Origin: CBDFKY01 sp965248995 | GTDB lineage: Bacteria; Pseudomonadota; Alphaproteobacteria; Rickettsiales; UBA998 | Direction of reading: 5' to 3' | Length of the DNA: 64,000 bases | NCBI GenBank assembly: GCA_965248995.1 | Contig: CBDFKY010000022.1 | Coordinates: forward strand, 62,001-126,000 | Shown: in pieces, positions 35,422 through 44,919 of the stretch | Numbering within the stretch: the stretch's first letter is position 1 | How the letters are laid out: each line of letters begins with the position of its first letter | Notes under the pieces: generated by a model | What the model saw: only the letters and a program-made list of their open reading frames with translations | Database searches by the model: none | Told to the model about the DNA's origin: nothing | Program-made: the position numbers and the translations under genes

Positions 35422-36420
35422 TCATTTCCGCATATCCGTTGCCAGCCGGCTTCCGACCTCGCTGTCCATGCTGGAAGGCAGGGGATCGGCAGGATTCAGG
35501 ATCCACGCCGCGATGTCGCCATTGACCATGGCGGCCTGCCGGTCGCGCGTCAGCATGTGGAAGCCGTGCGGATAGTAGGCGATACGCTGATCCCGCAGTC
35601 GCTCCATCGCATTCAGGACGGGCGGTTTGGGAATGACTTCGTCATGCGCTCCGTAAAGGAACAACGTGGGGAAGGGGAGATGCTCCGCCTGCCGGTACGC
35701 TTCGTCCATCAGCTGCACGATGCCGTAGAGCGTATCGAAGCGGCTTTTTTTGATCACCAAAGGGTCGCGGCTGAGTTCCCGCAGCATGTCGATATTGTCG
35801 GAAGGACGGATATTGAGGTTCTTGCCGCCGACTTTCATCGACGGGACGGTATGCGCCGCCACCCAGAGCGGCGCCCGGTAGAACCAGCCCATACTGTCGC
35901 CGCCCCATAACGCCGGAGCGATCAGGATCAGCCCCTTGGTCTCAGCCGGAAGCGCCCCGGCTTTGGCGGCGAGCAGCGTCACCGCCCCGCCCATGCTCTC
36001 CCCCATGATATAGAGCGGAACCCCCGGATACCGGACCTGTGCCGCTTTCGTGACATCGCCCAGATCCCGTATCAGATTCTCTTTACCGGGCCAGACCCCG
36101 AATTCACCCGAACGCCCGTAGCCCCGCTGATCGTAGGCAATGACCGCGATGCCCTGCGCACGCAACGTCTCCCCGACCCGGCGGTAGGCATGGCTGTAAT
36201 CGTTGAAGCCATGCAGGGCGACCGCCACTGCTTTGGGTGGGCAATTTTCCGGCAGCCAGGTGCGCATGGCGAGCGTGGTGCCGTCGCTGACCTGAATAGT
36301 ATCTTCTTGCATCACGGAAGGCTGAGCCGAGGGTGTGTAAGGTTGGGATACGGGTGCGGCGCACGCGCTTAACAAAAGCAGCAGTACAAGAGCGGGCAGC
36401 AGGGTGGAAAATGTGGACAT
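35422..36420 (-). CDS. Alpha/beta-hydrolase lipoprotein (monoacylglycerol lipase-like)
   Basis: The ATG at 36420 gives a 332-residue lipoprotein with a hydrophobic leader and lipobox LLSAC. The body is an alpha/beta hydrolase of the serine-aminopeptidase S33/monoacylglycerol lipase group: HGFND near the oxyanion hole, nucleophile Ser in GESMGG, Asp in GAHDEV and His in PHGFHML. Its place in the envelope suggests a role in lipid turnover. The substrate is inferred from family only. It is transcribed divergently from usg. Confidence 0.88.
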   Translation of the reverse strand: MSTFSTLLPALVLLLLLSACAAPVSQPYTPSAQPSVMQEDTIQVSDGTTLAMRTWLPENCPPKAVAVALHGFNDYSHAYRRVGETLRAQGIAVIAYDQRGYGRSGEFGVWPGKENLIRDLGDVTKAAQVRYPGVPLYIMGESMGGAVTLLAAKAGALPAETKGLILIAPALWGGDSMGWFYRAPLWVAAHTVPSMKVGGKNLNIRPSDNIDMLRELSRDPLVIKKSRFDTLYGIVQLMDEAYRQAEHLPFPTLFLYGAHDEVIPKPPVLNAMERLRDQRIAYYPHGFHMLTRDRQAAMVNGDIAAWILNPADPLPSSMDSEVGSRLATDMRK

Positions 36421-36476
36421 CGCCCACAACAAACACTGAAACGACTGAAAAAAGCAATAAAATCGTAAGGATTTTT

Positions 36477-36761
36477 ATGGTAGGCTTCAATCATATGCAG
36501 GATATCGGAAAAATGCTATTGCAGGACTACCGGCTGACCACGGCGGAAATCCTCTATCGCCTGCCCGATCATCCGAGCCTGCTGCAGGCCTATATCTGGC
36601 AGGACCTTGATCTCAACCCCGACTTTCCGGTCCTGAAAAAGTTTCTCGCGTTCTGGGACGCGTCTTTGGAAGGAAAACTCTACGCGGTGAAGATCGCTTT
36701 CTGTGACGATGTGCGAAGCGGGGAATACCGGAACGTTCCGACCTCGCTGCTGATTCACTAG
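36477..36761 (+). CDS. usg: Usg family protein
   Basis: The 94-residue product matches the Usg family by its opening DYRLTTAEILYRLPDHPSL and the following YIWQDLDLNPDFPVLKKFL. These small alphaproteobacterial proteins were first noted near trp genes; their function is unknown. I chose the ATG at 36477 because TAAGGAT precedes it; the ATG at 36495 is an alternative and the longer frame to 36333 overlaps the lipase gene. It overlaps the convergent argJ stop by 4 bp. Confidence 0.9.
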   Translation: MVGFNHMQDIGKMLLQDYRLTTAEILYRLPDHPSLLQAYIWQDLDLNPDFPVLKKFLAFWDASLEGKLYAVKIAFCDDVRSGEYRNVPTSLLIH

Positions 36762-37987
36762 GAACGGTAATTCGCGTTGATGCGGATATAGCCTTCCGTG
36801 AAGTCGCACGTCCAGACGGTCGCCTCGCCCACGCCTACGCCCGCATCCAGCGAAATGACGATCTCAGGGCGTTGCAGGTAGGCTTTGGCATCCGTTTCGC
36901 TGTACGTTCCGGAAACGCAGCCGCCTTCCGTAATGACGAGATCTCCGAACCGGATGACCAGTTTATCCGTATCGATCCAGCGCCCCGCTTTCCCTGCGGC
37001 GGCGACGATGCGCCCCCAGTTGGGATCACCGGCCGCGAGGGCCGTTTTGACCAGCGGGGAATTGGCGACGCTGAGGCCGATCACGCGGGCGGACTCATCG
37101 TCTTCCGCTCCCGTAACATGCAGGGTTACGAACTTCGTGGCACCTTCCCCGTCCTTGATGATGAGCGTGGCGAGTTCCTGCAGGACGCTTCGCAGCGCCG
37201 TCTTGAACGCTTCCAGCAGCGGGTCGCCGGCGTTGTCGATCGAGGGGTTATCCGCTTCCCCCGTCGCTACCAGCAAGACGGTATCGTTCGTGGAGGTATC
37301 CCCATCCACGGTGATGCAGTTGAAACTTTTTGCCACCCCTCGCGTCAGTAGGGGGCGCAGCACGGAAGCGGGCAGGGCGGCGTCGGTCACGACATAACCG
37401 AGCATGGTCGCCATGTCGGGCGCGATCATGCCGGAACCTTTCGCGATGCCGTGGATGGTCACGGGAACACCGCCGATATCCGTGGTCTGCGTCACCATTT
37501 TCGGGAACGTATCCGTCGTCATGATGGCACGGGCCGCCTGCTCGAAATGTCCGGCATCTAATTGTTCATGCAGCGGCGCAATCGCTTCCAGCATGCACGG
37601 CACCGGTAGGAATTCACCGATGACGCCGGTGGAGGAAAGCATCACCTGGTCGGGAGCGCATCCCACCGCCCGGCCGACCGCTTCCGCCAGTGTCCGCACG
37701 TCGCGCACCCCCTGCGCCCCGGTAAAGGCGTTCGCATTGCCTGAATTGATGAGCAGCGCCCGCACGCTCCCGTCCTCGGCAGCGCCCCGGCACCATGCGA
37801 CAGGTGCCGCGGCGGTCAGCGAACGCGTATAGACCCCGGCCACCTGCGCTTTTTCCCCGAAAACCATCAGCACCATGTCGTCACGGCCCTGGTAGCGGAT
37901 GCCTGCGCCGATCGTCGCGATCTCCACGCCTTTCAGCGGGGCCAGGGCCGGGTATGTTTTAGGGGCGAAAGGGGAGATATCTGCCAT
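36758..37987 (-). CDS. argJ: Glutamate N-acetyltransferase / amino-acid acetyltransferase
   Basis: The 409-residue product is ArgJ, which recycles the acetyl group from N-acetylornithine to glutamate in arginine synthesis and may also use acetyl-CoA. It self-cleaves before the catalytic Thr. Here Thr194 lies in IAPDMATMLGY, the conserved site, preceded by KGSGM. The C-terminus ends EGYIRINANYRS, as in the family. It stands alone, without other arg genes nearby. Confidence 0.97.
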   Translation of the reverse strand: MADISPFAPKTYPALAPLKGVEIATIGAGIRYQGRDDMVLMVFGEKAQVAGVYTRSLTAAAPVAWCRGAAEDGSVRALLINSGNANAFTGAQGVRDVRTLAEAVGRAVGCAPDQVMLSSTGVIGEFLPVPCMLEAIAPLHEQLDAGHFEQAARAIMTTDTFPKMVTQTTDIGGVPVTIHGIAKGSGMIAPDMATMLGYVVTDAALPASVLRPLLTRGVAKSFNCITVDGDTSTNDTVLLVATGEADNPSIDNAGDPLLEAFKTALRSVLQELATLIIKDGEGATKFVTLHVTGAEDDESARVIGLSVANSPLVKTALAAGDPNWGRIVAAAGKAGRWIDTDKLVIRFGDLVITEGGCVSGTYSETDAKAYLQRPEIVISLDAGVGVGEATVWTCDFTEGYIRINANYRS

Positions 37988-38272
37988 GGGAACCTGTTTA
38001 CCGGCTAAACGAACGTGAATACGTTAACCAATAACAGTTTTTCGGGAAAGTGCCAGACGAAAGAGTGATGATTCAGTTCGAAAAGCCGGCGGGGTGTTTC
38101 GCCGCCCCCTTTAGAGGGAGCCGAAGAGCGCCTCGGCGCGATTCGGTGGGGGGGCCGCTATCCGAAAAGTCCCCCACCAAAACACTGCCTTGTTTTGACT
38201 CACCCTCAAGGGAGAGTTGAAGCCAGCCCAGATGGCGCACTTCAACATGAGTCACTACTGACGAAAGATGGA
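37988..38272. other. Intergenic region with palindromic, C/G-rich repeats
   Basis: This 285-bp spacer between argJ and the glycosyltransferase gene contains GCCCCCTTTAGAGGGAG-like and CGGTGGGGGGGCCGC segments and a CCCACCAAAACACTGCC stretch that look like common intergenic repeats. I see no convincing gene or RNA. Confidence 0.4.
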
Positions 38273-39352
38273 TTATAATTCCGTCCAGCAGTAATGAGCG
38301 CTAAGCGGCCAACCCATGGTGCGATCGACGATATAGGAAGCGACCAGCGTGGCGTTCAGCTTCGTATGCGCTTTCATCCAGCCGTTATGCGCGATCTTTT
38401 GCCGTTGGCCGGGATGCGCAAGATAGAAACGCAATTTGTCCGCCAGTTCTTCGTAAGTGCTGAAAAACACCATTTCCTCTTGCGTAAACAGGGTTTCCTG
38501 CGCGAAGCCGCTCTCCGTGAACGTCAGCAGGCCGCAGCCCAGATACTGCGCAAGCCGGTCTGAGGAATAAAGGATTTTTTCCTCTTCCGTTGCGACGATC
38601 ACCTCGCCTTTCGTCGTGGATTTATGACTGAGGTTCAGCCCCATCGTACATTGACCGACCGCTTCGTAGAACGCCGCGCCGAACAGTTCCGGCACGCGAT
38701 CGAACCCGTGGAAGGAACAGCGCAGCTCCGGCAGTTGCGCGCGCAGGTAGCGGGGAATGAGCAGGCGGTCGTTGCCTTCCTGCGACCCGGTGGTGGTGGT
38801 GGCGCGCACCGCGTAGAACAGGTCGTACGGGGTGCGCTCATGCTCGAAAGCCCGGGCGGTTTCCAGCGCGGGGTCGATGGGATTGGGAATGTAGAAAGCG
38901 GCGTGCGTCGCGGTGGCGTAGCGCTCCAGCACTTTTCCGCCGGTGGTGATGAAACTCGCATCCACGAAGGGAATGCGGGTGCGGATCGCCGCGTCGTTCT
39001 CAGGGCGAAACAGCGGATCGACGTTGAACTGGGCGAGGCGGAGCGCCGGATGTTCATCTCCGAGCGCCCGCAGCGTGTCGTTGGTGATGATGTCCGCATG
39101 GCCGAGCAGAAGCATATGGGGCTTGAAATAACGCGCCACCTCCAGCAGCCGGTCGTTGCAGTGCGCATCCCCTCGCCATTTGGTGCCGAGCAGGCCGGAA
39201 CTACGCGCTGTGTCCCGGTCACTGAAGAACAGCGCGTTATGACCTGCCCGGATCAGGCCGTGCTGCAGCTTGCGCCCGACATCGTAAAACCGACGTCCCC
39301 GGTGCTTTTCATTGCCGTTGCCGACATGCAGGATGCGTAAGGGAGAGGTCAC
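38273..39352 (-). CDS. Glycosyltransferase (GT-B fold, CgeB/DUF3880-like)
   Basis: The 359-residue product opens LRILHVGNGNEKHRGRRFYD, a typical GT-B N-terminus. The C-terminal half has EEEKILYSSDRLAQYLGCGLLTF and a late YEELADKLRFYLAHP, as in glycosyl transferases family 1 with a CgeB-like layout. It probably modifies a surface polysaccharide or a spore/capsule-like glycan. Donor and acceptor are unknown. The start is GTG at 39352, overlapping the EF-hand gene's stop (GTGA), so the two are translationally coupled. Confidence 0.82.
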   Translation of the reverse strand: MTSPLRILHVGNGNEKHRGRRFYDVGRKLQHGLIRAGHNALFFSDRDTARSSGLLGTKWRGDAHCNDRLLEVARYFKPHMLLLGHADIITNDTLRALGDEHPALRLAQFNVDPLFRPENDAAIRTRIPFVDASFITTGGKVLERYATATHAAFYIPNPIDPALETARAFEHERTPYDLFYAVRATTTTGSQEGNDRLLIPRYLRAQLPELRCSFHGFDRVPELFGAAFYEAVGQCTMGLNLSHKSTTKGEVIVATEEEKILYSSDRLAQYLGCGLLTFTESGFAQETLFTQEEMVFFSTYEELADKLRFYLAHPGQRQKIAHNGWMKAHTKLNATLVASYIVDRTMGWPLSAHYCWTEL

Positions 39353-39792
39353 CGCGTCTGGGAAGGCGGCAGATCCTGACGGGTAACGGGGGCAACCGGC
39401 GCGGCAACCGGCGTCCGGGCCCCCGGCGTCCGGGCCTCCGGATTCTGGCTGCCCATCACGCCATTCAGCAACGGCATCAGGCTATTTTGCGTGTTTTGTG
39501 ACTGACGGCGCGGTTTCTGGTGATTCGCCGCCGCCTGCATTTCTTCCTTGGTCATGAATCCGTCATGGTTCGTATCGGCCTCGTCGAACCGTTTCGCCGC
39601 GGTATCGATCGCTTCCTGGCGGCTGACCTTGCCGTCATGGTTGGTATCGGTGATGTTGAACATGGACTGCATCAGCATCCCCTGCACCGCCCCCTGGATC
39701 TGGCCGGAGTCGATCTGGAACTGCTGCGCCCGTACCGCTGAGGGCGTCATCAGCACGGAGAATGAAAGGAGAGCAATAAATGAAGTCCGCAT
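39349..39792 (-). CDS. Secreted EF-hand protein
   Basis: The 147-residue product has a signal peptide (about 1-22, ending VRA) and two EF-hand loops, DTNHDGKVSRQE (about 49-60) and DTNHDGFMTKEE (about 72-83), with all calcium-coordinating positions filled. The C-terminal third is Pro/Gln/Arg-rich and likely disordered, with a duplicated EARTPGARTP segment. It probably binds calcium in the periplasm. The glycosyltransferase gene starts in its stop codon. Confidence 0.88.
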   Translation of the reverse strand: MRTSFIALLSFSVLMTPSAVRAQQFQIDSGQIQGAVQGMLMQSMFNITDTNHDGKVSRQEAIDTAAKRFDEADTNHDGFMTKEEMQAAANHQKPRRQSQNTQNSLMPLLNGVMGSQNPEARTPGARTPVAAPVAPVTRQDLPPSQTR

Positions 39793-39825
39793 AAAATTCC
39801 TGATGAAATAGTGTTGGTTATAAAA

Positions 39826-40323
39826 TTAATGGCACAGCGCCCCGAGTTTCTGGTAGGCGGCATTAAAACCGGCGAGGGAATAACTGTCCTGCGTATGAAA
39901 TCCTTTCGCCCCGACGCCTTTGACGGTGACGGTCTTGCCGTGTTTCATCCGGGCCACCATCGCCTTGTCGGTGGCTGCGTCCTTCGTCCAGGCGCGGTCC
40001 GCCTTGGCGAATAAATGGTACGCCGTCCTGTCCACAACGACGACGATGTCGCTTCCCTCGCGGTACGGGTAACCGGAAGACACGCTCACCTCGTCCCTCT
40101 GTGTCGCTATTCGCGTCACGAGGAATAAGGGATCCGCTCTGCCTTTGTCATTGCCGGTTTGTTTGACCGGTCCGCTCGCAGCGTAGCATTGTTTGCCGTC
40201 CGCATCCCCGTAGGTGTAGGCCCGCCAGTGTTTGGCGGTAAAATGCAGCGTCTGGGCGTTCGCGACGCCGCAGGACATCAGCAGAGCAAGGCCGGCGCAC
40301 CGTATCACCATAGATCGTTTCAT
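39826..40323 (-). CDS. Invasion-associated locus B (IalB)-like secreted protein
   Basis: The 165-residue product has a signal peptide (about 1-23, ending ANA) and resembles the IalB family of alphaproteobacteria. It has a Trp-containing start of the mature part, paired Cys residues (CYAAS and the terminal CH), the segment VSVSSGYPYREG and a final SYSLAGFNAAYQKLGALC. IalB was named in Bartonella, but homologues are common in non-pathogens, so no virulence role is implied. The ATG at 40323 is the first start. Confidence 0.78.
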   Translation of the reverse strand: MKRSMVIRCAGLALLMSCGVANAQTLHFTAKHWRAYTYGDADGKQCYAASGPVKQTGNDKGRADPLFLVTRIATQRDEVSVSSGYPYREGSDIVVVVDRTAYHLFAKADRAWTKDAATDKAMVARMKHGKTVTVKGVGAKGFHTQDSYSLAGFNAAYQKLGALCH

Positions 40324-40467
40324 GGCTTCCTTCTATGATGGGTGAGGAGGCATCTGTCAAAGGAATGTTTTAACGGTTAAGCCATGCAAAAAACGCATAC
40401 CAGTGATGCGCTGGAAACATCACGGAACTGTCACACATTTTTCACGGGTTTTGGATAAAATAAAAGG

Positions 40468-42597
40468 GTGGAAATCCCTCTCTACTCCCGCTCGCCCTAT
40501 ACGGCCTCCTATCCTGTTTCAACGCAGGCGCCCCGGCATTCCTGGCTGCTCGGCGCTAACAGCGACGTCAATGAGAGCGCCAGGTTGTATACGGACCCGT
40601 TCTCCATTCAGGAAGAACGGAAAACGGGCGGGGATCCGCTGTATAAGACCCTGCCGGGCCGGTGGTTCACGCAGGGCGTGGCGCGAGGCCTGACCGGCGC
40701 GGCTTTTTTTACGGCCGGCTGTTACATGCTGAAGGTCTGGAAGCCGGGCGTGGATGTCGCGGACCAGCACTGGCTCGCCAAAGGACCGCAATTGCTGTCG
40801 GAACTGTTCGATACGGTGTTGACCGGGCCCCTGCAGGCGACGATCGGGCATTTCACTTCACCGGAGGAAGCGAAGGAACTGCTGCGTTTCAATAAATTCG
40901 TCGCGAAACCGCATATGGTAGAGGAAGCGCTTAGGCCGGGCGCACCCGTCTATACGGTGGCGGAGACGCATGGCCTCACTTACGGCCAAGAAATGGTCAA
41001 CCGTACCTGGCAGTTCGCGTCCGGCAGTATCGGCGCGGCGCTGGGACGCAACCTGGTGATGGCGCTCGATCCGAACTATAAGAAAAGCTGGATGCATGAC
41101 GACGGCATCGACTGGAAGGATTTCGCCGTATCCTCGTTGAGGCAGACATGGAAGATCCTCTCCTACGACCAGATGGAGGACTGGTTCGCGGCGCCGTTCT
41201 ACACGGTGCAGCTGAGGCTGGAGCGGGGAATGTATCATAACGGCGTAACGGCCGGTTCCCCGGACAACGCCGCCATGTGGAGCCTGCAGAACGATGGATT
41301 CGGCGCGGCGGAACGTGTCGCCCTGAATGATGGCGGCGCCACGATGGAAGGATCTTTTCAGGGTACCGGCGCGCGGGACCTGCATGACCGCTTCACGAAG
41401 TATAATTTTTACACGCTGCTCTACCGGGATCTCTACAACCACGTGGCGCATACCGCCTCCAGCATTCGCGAGCGTGGCTGGGGCGATCATTTCACATTGC
41501 CGGAAAAACCGCTGGAATCCGCGTCGCACGGAGCGGTGGAAGGCATCAAATACCTTACCAAGAGTTTTATCAAATCGCAGATCTACATGGCCCCGGCGAT
41601 GCTCGCCTTCTGGCCGGTGCGGGTCAGCATGGGCCGTGCCACGCATACGATGGTGGACAATGCGAACGGCCAGCTGATCACGACGAAGCCTACCCGCGCC
41701 TTCGACGTGACGAAACCCGACCAGAAATTCGTGGAAGGGGGTGTCACCGTTCCCTACATGGATATTGCCGCGCGTCCGCAGGATATCCGGGACGGTACGC
41801 CCCTTTACAGTAATGCACGGAAATTCAGCATCCATGACGAGCATTACGATCCGTACGCCCAGCCGAAAGGGATATTCGATACGGCGATCGCGCCCATCGG
41901 GAAGGCAGGAAACAAGTACGCCCACTGGCTGGATGAGAACGTCGCCCAGCCGGTGGCGACGACGCTGAGCGCCCATACCGGCATCGAAGCCGATCGCGCT
42001 CACCTCGAGGCATCCTGGCTGGCGAATAATTTCGCCACCACCCAGCTGGCCTACACCGGCTATATGGAGGCGAAATATGAAACGGCCCAGATGTGGGATA
42101 CGCCGGTGATGGACGCGGCGGCGTACCGCTTTACGGACGGGCTGTTCGCACTGAACGCGAAGGAAGCGTGGGCAGGCCTGAAGGACATCGCGCACGTCGT
42201 GACGTTCCAGCCGGTTTCCGAAACGACGGCGGCTCACATCGGCGAACCCCGGGGCCCGATCAATTCACGCTACGAAGCGCGATGTAGAACTGATGAGAAG
42301 CAGACCGAGCTGTGGGTGGAGGAAGAAATTGAAAAAGTGGCAGACGTGGCGAAACTGGAAGGAATTCCGCTTCCCACCGCTCGCGTTGAAGAAATAAAGC
42401 ATCAGGGCGCGGCGGCGGCGCTGGCGCTGCAGCAGGAACAGGAGAAAGACCGGCTGATCGCCAACGCCGTGCTTCCTTTCAACCGGAAAAAAAGCGAAAG
42501 GGAAAATGCGGTGTCACCCGGAATGGTGGTCGGTGAGCGCGCGTACCAGCTTAAACAGGCGCTGGAGGAGCGTCAGAGAGGGGAGAGTCTGGTGTAG
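40468..42597 (+). CDS. Large hypothetical protein, 709 residues, unknown family
   Basis: I do not recognise this 709-residue protein. It starts at GTG 40468 (AAAGG just upstream; the next Met is near residue 106). One hydrophobic helix may lie near 70-90 and another near 365-385, and the rest is rich in aromatic and charged residues. The C-terminal 110 residues are highly charged and probably coiled coil, with EEEIEKVADVAKLEG and QQEQEKDRLI. There is no signal peptide, repeat or catalytic motif that I can name. The codon pattern matches core genes, so it does not look recently acquired. Confidence 0.75.
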   Translation: MEIPLYSRSPYTASYPVSTQAPRHSWLLGANSDVNESARLYTDPFSIQEERKTGGDPLYKTLPGRWFTQGVARGLTGAAFFTAGCYMLKVWKPGVDVADQHWLAKGPQLLSELFDTVLTGPLQATIGHFTSPEEAKELLRFNKFVAKPHMVEEALRPGAPVYTVAETHGLTYGQEMVNRTWQFASGSIGAALGRNLVMALDPNYKKSWMHDDGIDWKDFAVSSLRQTWKILSYDQMEDWFAAPFYTVQLRLERGMYHNGVTAGSPDNAAMWSLQNDGFGAAERVALNDGGATMEGSFQGTGARDLHDRFTKYNFYTLLYRDLYNHVAHTASSIRERGWGDHFTLPEKPLESASHGAVEGIKYLTKSFIKSQIYMAPAMLAFWPVRVSMGRATHTMVDNANGQLITTKPTRAFDVTKPDQKFVEGGVTVPYMDIAARPQDIRDGTPLYSNARKFSIHDEHYDPYAQPKGIFDTAIAPIGKAGNKYAHWLDENVAQPVATTLSAHTGIEADRAHLEASWLANNFATTQLAYTGYMEAKYETAQMWDTPVMDAAAYRFTDGLFALNAKEAWAGLKDIAHVVTFQPVSETTAAHIGEPRGPINSRYEARCRTDEKQTELWVEEEIEKVADVAKLEGIPLPTARVEEIKHQGAAAALALQQEQEKDRLIANAVLPFNRKKSERENAVSPGMVVGERAYQLKQALEERQRGESLV

Positions 42598-42697
42598 TAC
42601 CTGGATTTGGCGCTGTATTGATGACGGTTTGTTTAAGGGAAATATGAAAGCATGTATGAAAAGAAGACGGATTTTATGAAACGACACTGTGCTAATT

Positions 42698-42919
42698 CTA
42701 CTCTCTCGTGTGCCCCCCACGTGGTACGGAAGGTGCCGCTGAAAGCCTGAAACTCGAAGCTTCAGGCGGTAAATGCGTGGCGGAGGCGGCCGGTAAGGTG
42801 CCATGCTCGACGGTGACGCGGGTCATGTCGAAGCGCAGGCCGTCCAGCAGAGCCTGCATCTGCGCGTTCTGCGAACTGTCGCCGGTCGTGTCGATGGAAG
42901 AAGAGACGGTATCGCTCAC
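42698..42919 (-). CDS. Possible small protein, 73 residues
   Basis: A GTG-started frame, with AGGG about 7 bp upstream, encodes 73 residues without a known domain. The N-terminal half (DSSQNAQMQALLDGLRFDM) could be helical. It occupies an otherwise empty region between the 709-residue gene and the NDUFS4-like gene. Support is limited to the ribosome binding site and GC-rich codons. Confidence 0.4.
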   Translation of the reverse strand: MSDTVSSSIDTTGDSSQNAQMQALLDGLRFDMTRVTVEHGTLPAASATHLPPEASSFRLSAAPSVPRGGHTRE

Positions 42920-43083
42920 GTGATGACCCTAAATCTAAGTCTTATGAAATATCATGAAATTGAAATCAGTATTTGACCTTCGCCTATTATAGCAAAGCCA
43001 TCAATAGAAATTATGACAATTCAGTTAAGATTAAGTACAGGTCAACTAAAATATAGAATATATTAAACGGTTATTGGGCGTTT

Positions 43084-43389
43084 TTAGTTCGTTTTACGAA
43101 TTTTCTCGAACTTGAAATTTTCCGCGTAGGATTTAGGCAGCAGATGGCGGGCATGAGGTTCGAGGAGCTGGTAAGTCAGACCATTCGCCTCCGCATAGGC
43201 GACCGCCTGTTCGGACGTTTCGAAAAACAGGTCGAACTGCTGCTGCGTATCCCGCTGCCCGACCCATCCCATCAGCGGCTCGACGAACTGCCCTGAAACG
43301 GCTTTATATTCCAGCTTCCACCGCTTGGTTTTCGCCAGCCCCGACTGCATGGCGGTTTTGGCGGGCTGGTAAATCTTGACGTGCGGCAT
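43084..43389 (-). CDS. NDUFS4-like respiratory complex I accessory subunit
   Basis: The 101-residue product begins MPHVKIYQPAKTAMQSGLAK, the conserved opening of the ETC complex I (NDUFS4/18-kDa) family found in alphaproteobacteria and mitochondria. MGWVGQRDTQQQFDL and the following FETSEQAVAYAEANG complete the signature. It should attach to the peripheral arm of NADH dehydrogenase. I use the ATG at 43389 because AAGG precedes it and the extra residues to 43425 do not fit. It lies 60 bp downstream of metW on the same strand. Confidence 0.93.
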   Translation of the reverse strand: MPHVKIYQPAKTAMQSGLAKTKRWKLEYKAVSGQFVEPLMGWVGQRDTQQQFDLFFETSEQAVAYAEANGLTYQLLEPHARHLLPKSYAENFKFEKIRKTN

Positions 43390-43449
43390 AAGGACCTTGC
43401 TGGCTGTTCCACGCCATTTCATCATAAAAGAAGGGTTTGCGCAACCCGC

Positions 43450-44082
43450 TCATGCACGCGAGAGCAGAAAAATGCCTTTTTCACCGAACAGGTTGGTGAC
43501 CCAGGGCAGGGTGGCGAGGAAAGAAGGAAGGGCAGGTGCCGTCAGCACATGGCGCCGCTCTATTTTCAAATTGAGCATTTCTGTGAAGGCAACGAAATCC
43601 CGCAGGGTGCAGAAATGAATGTTCGGGGTTTCGTACCATTGATAATCCAGTTGCGAGGTCACCGGCATCCTGCCGTGCCACGCCAGGTACCACCGGCTCT
43701 GCCAGTGCCCGAAATTTGGAACGGAGACGATGACGTGTTTCGCCACGCGAGCCGCATGGCGCAGCGCCGCGACCGGATCCTGCATCTGCTGCAGGATCTG
43801 GTTGAGAATGATGAAATCGTAGCTGTCGTCCGGATAATGCGGCAGGTCTTCTTCCGCGTCCCCCTGAACGACCGAGAGACCGCGCGCGATGGCGTCCTGC
43901 ACCTTGTCCTTGTCGATGTCGACGCCCCGTCCCTGCACCTGCCGGTGGCGTGCCAGCCACGCCAGCAGGTTCCCTTTCGCACAGCCGATATCGAGCAGTT
44001 TCACGCTTGTGGGAATCATTTCGGCGATGATCTGAAGGTTGGCGGTCAGTGGGATGGGTTCGTTCATTGGGATAACCGTCAT
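43450..44082 (-). CDS. metW: MetW-type methyltransferase
   Basis: The 210-residue product has a Rossmann SAM-binding loop LLDIGCAKGNLL and the MetW-specific segments PNFGHWQSRWYLAWHGRMPV and WYETPNIHFCT. MetW partners with homoserine acetyltransferase MetX in methionine synthesis in many proteobacteria. metX is not adjacent here. The start at 44082 overlaps the stop of the HAD gene (ATGA), which decides it over 44103 and 44067. Confidence 0.93.
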   Translation of the reverse strand: MTVIPMNEPIPLTANLQIIAEMIPTSVKLLDIGCAKGNLLAWLARHRQVQGRGVDIDKDKVQDAIARGLSVVQGDAEEDLPHYPDDSYDFIILNQILQQMQDPVAALRHAARVAKHVIVSVPNFGHWQSRWYLAWHGRMPVTSQLDYQWYETPNIHFCTLRDFVAFTEMLNLKIERRHVLTAPALPSFLATLPWVTNLFGEKGIFLLSRA

Positions 44083-44912
44083 ATGATCCCGAAAGATGCG
44101 CAATAATAGGTGGGAATGTCACCTGTTTTCTCCAACTGCCGTTGCAATGCCGCAGGTGAACCGGACAGAGGTTTGAGTACCCCACCCGAAATAAGCAGCG
44201 TATCCAGTCCGTAGGCATTCCCACCACGGATATCGGTCAGCGGGTTGTCGCCGATCGCCAGAATACGCATACCGTCCGGTAGGCCGAGTGCCTGCACCGC
44301 CTCGGCGTAAACCGCTGGATAAGGCTTGCCGATATACGTGACCTGCCCGCCGATCGCGGCGTAGTAATCGGCGATTTCACCGGCGCAGGGGTAGACGGTG
44401 CCATCTATTTTCACGACTTCACGGTCGGGATTGGCGCACAGCATCGGCAGGGAAAGCGCCCGCATGGCGTGCAGCTCGCCGTGCAGCTCTTCCAGCGGCT
44501 GAAACGGATGATACTGGCCGACATTCAGGACGAATTCCGCTTTTTCAAGGGAATAGGTCCGCGTGGCGGCGATTCCTTCCAGAATATCCGTATCCTCTTC
44601 CTCGCCCATGAAATGGAAACGCTGGCCGCTATGATGCAGCGCGATATGCCGGTACGTCACCTCACCGGAGGTCACCAGACCATCATACGCCTCGTTCCCG
44701 ATACCGAGCGCCTGCAATCCGCGGATGGAACGGCTCGCCCGCCTCGGCGCGTTGGAGAGGATCACCACGCGCTTTCCGGCGGCGCGAAGGGCGGCGAAAC
44801 TCTGCCTCACCCCGCTATATAAAGCGCTGCCGTCATGCACCACGCCCCAAAGGTCGATCACAAACCCGTCGTAGAGAGGAATAATATCCTGAACGGAATC
44901 AATAGCCTGCAT
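44079..44912 (-). CDS. HAD-superfamily class IIA hydrolase (TIGR01459-like)
   Basis: The 277-residue protein starts at the ATG at 44912 behind TTAGGAAAA. HAD motif I is FVIDLWGVVHDG, with a Trp/Gly pattern typical of the NagD-like class IIA group; motif II is VILSNAPR; and motif IV is AIGDNPLTDIRGG. The cap domain lies between. The proposed TIGR01459 subgroup occurs in alphaproteobacteria and its substrate is unknown. It lies 7 bp downstream of the response regulator and overlaps metW. Confidence 0.9.
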   Translation of the reverse strand: MQAIDSVQDIIPLYDGFVIDLWGVVHDGSALYSGVRQSFAALRAAGKRVVILSNAPRRASRSIRGLQALGIGNEAYDGLVTSGEVTYRHIALHHSGQRFHFMGEEEDTDILEGIAATRTYSLEKAEFVLNVGQYHPFQPLEELHGELHAMRALSLPMLCANPDREVVKIDGTVYPCAGEIADYYAAIGGQVTYIGKPYPAVYAEAVQALGLPDGMRILAIGDNPLTDIRGGNAYGLDTLLISGGVLKPLSGSPAALQRQLEKTGDIPTYYCASFGII

Positions 44913-44919
44913 CGTTTTC

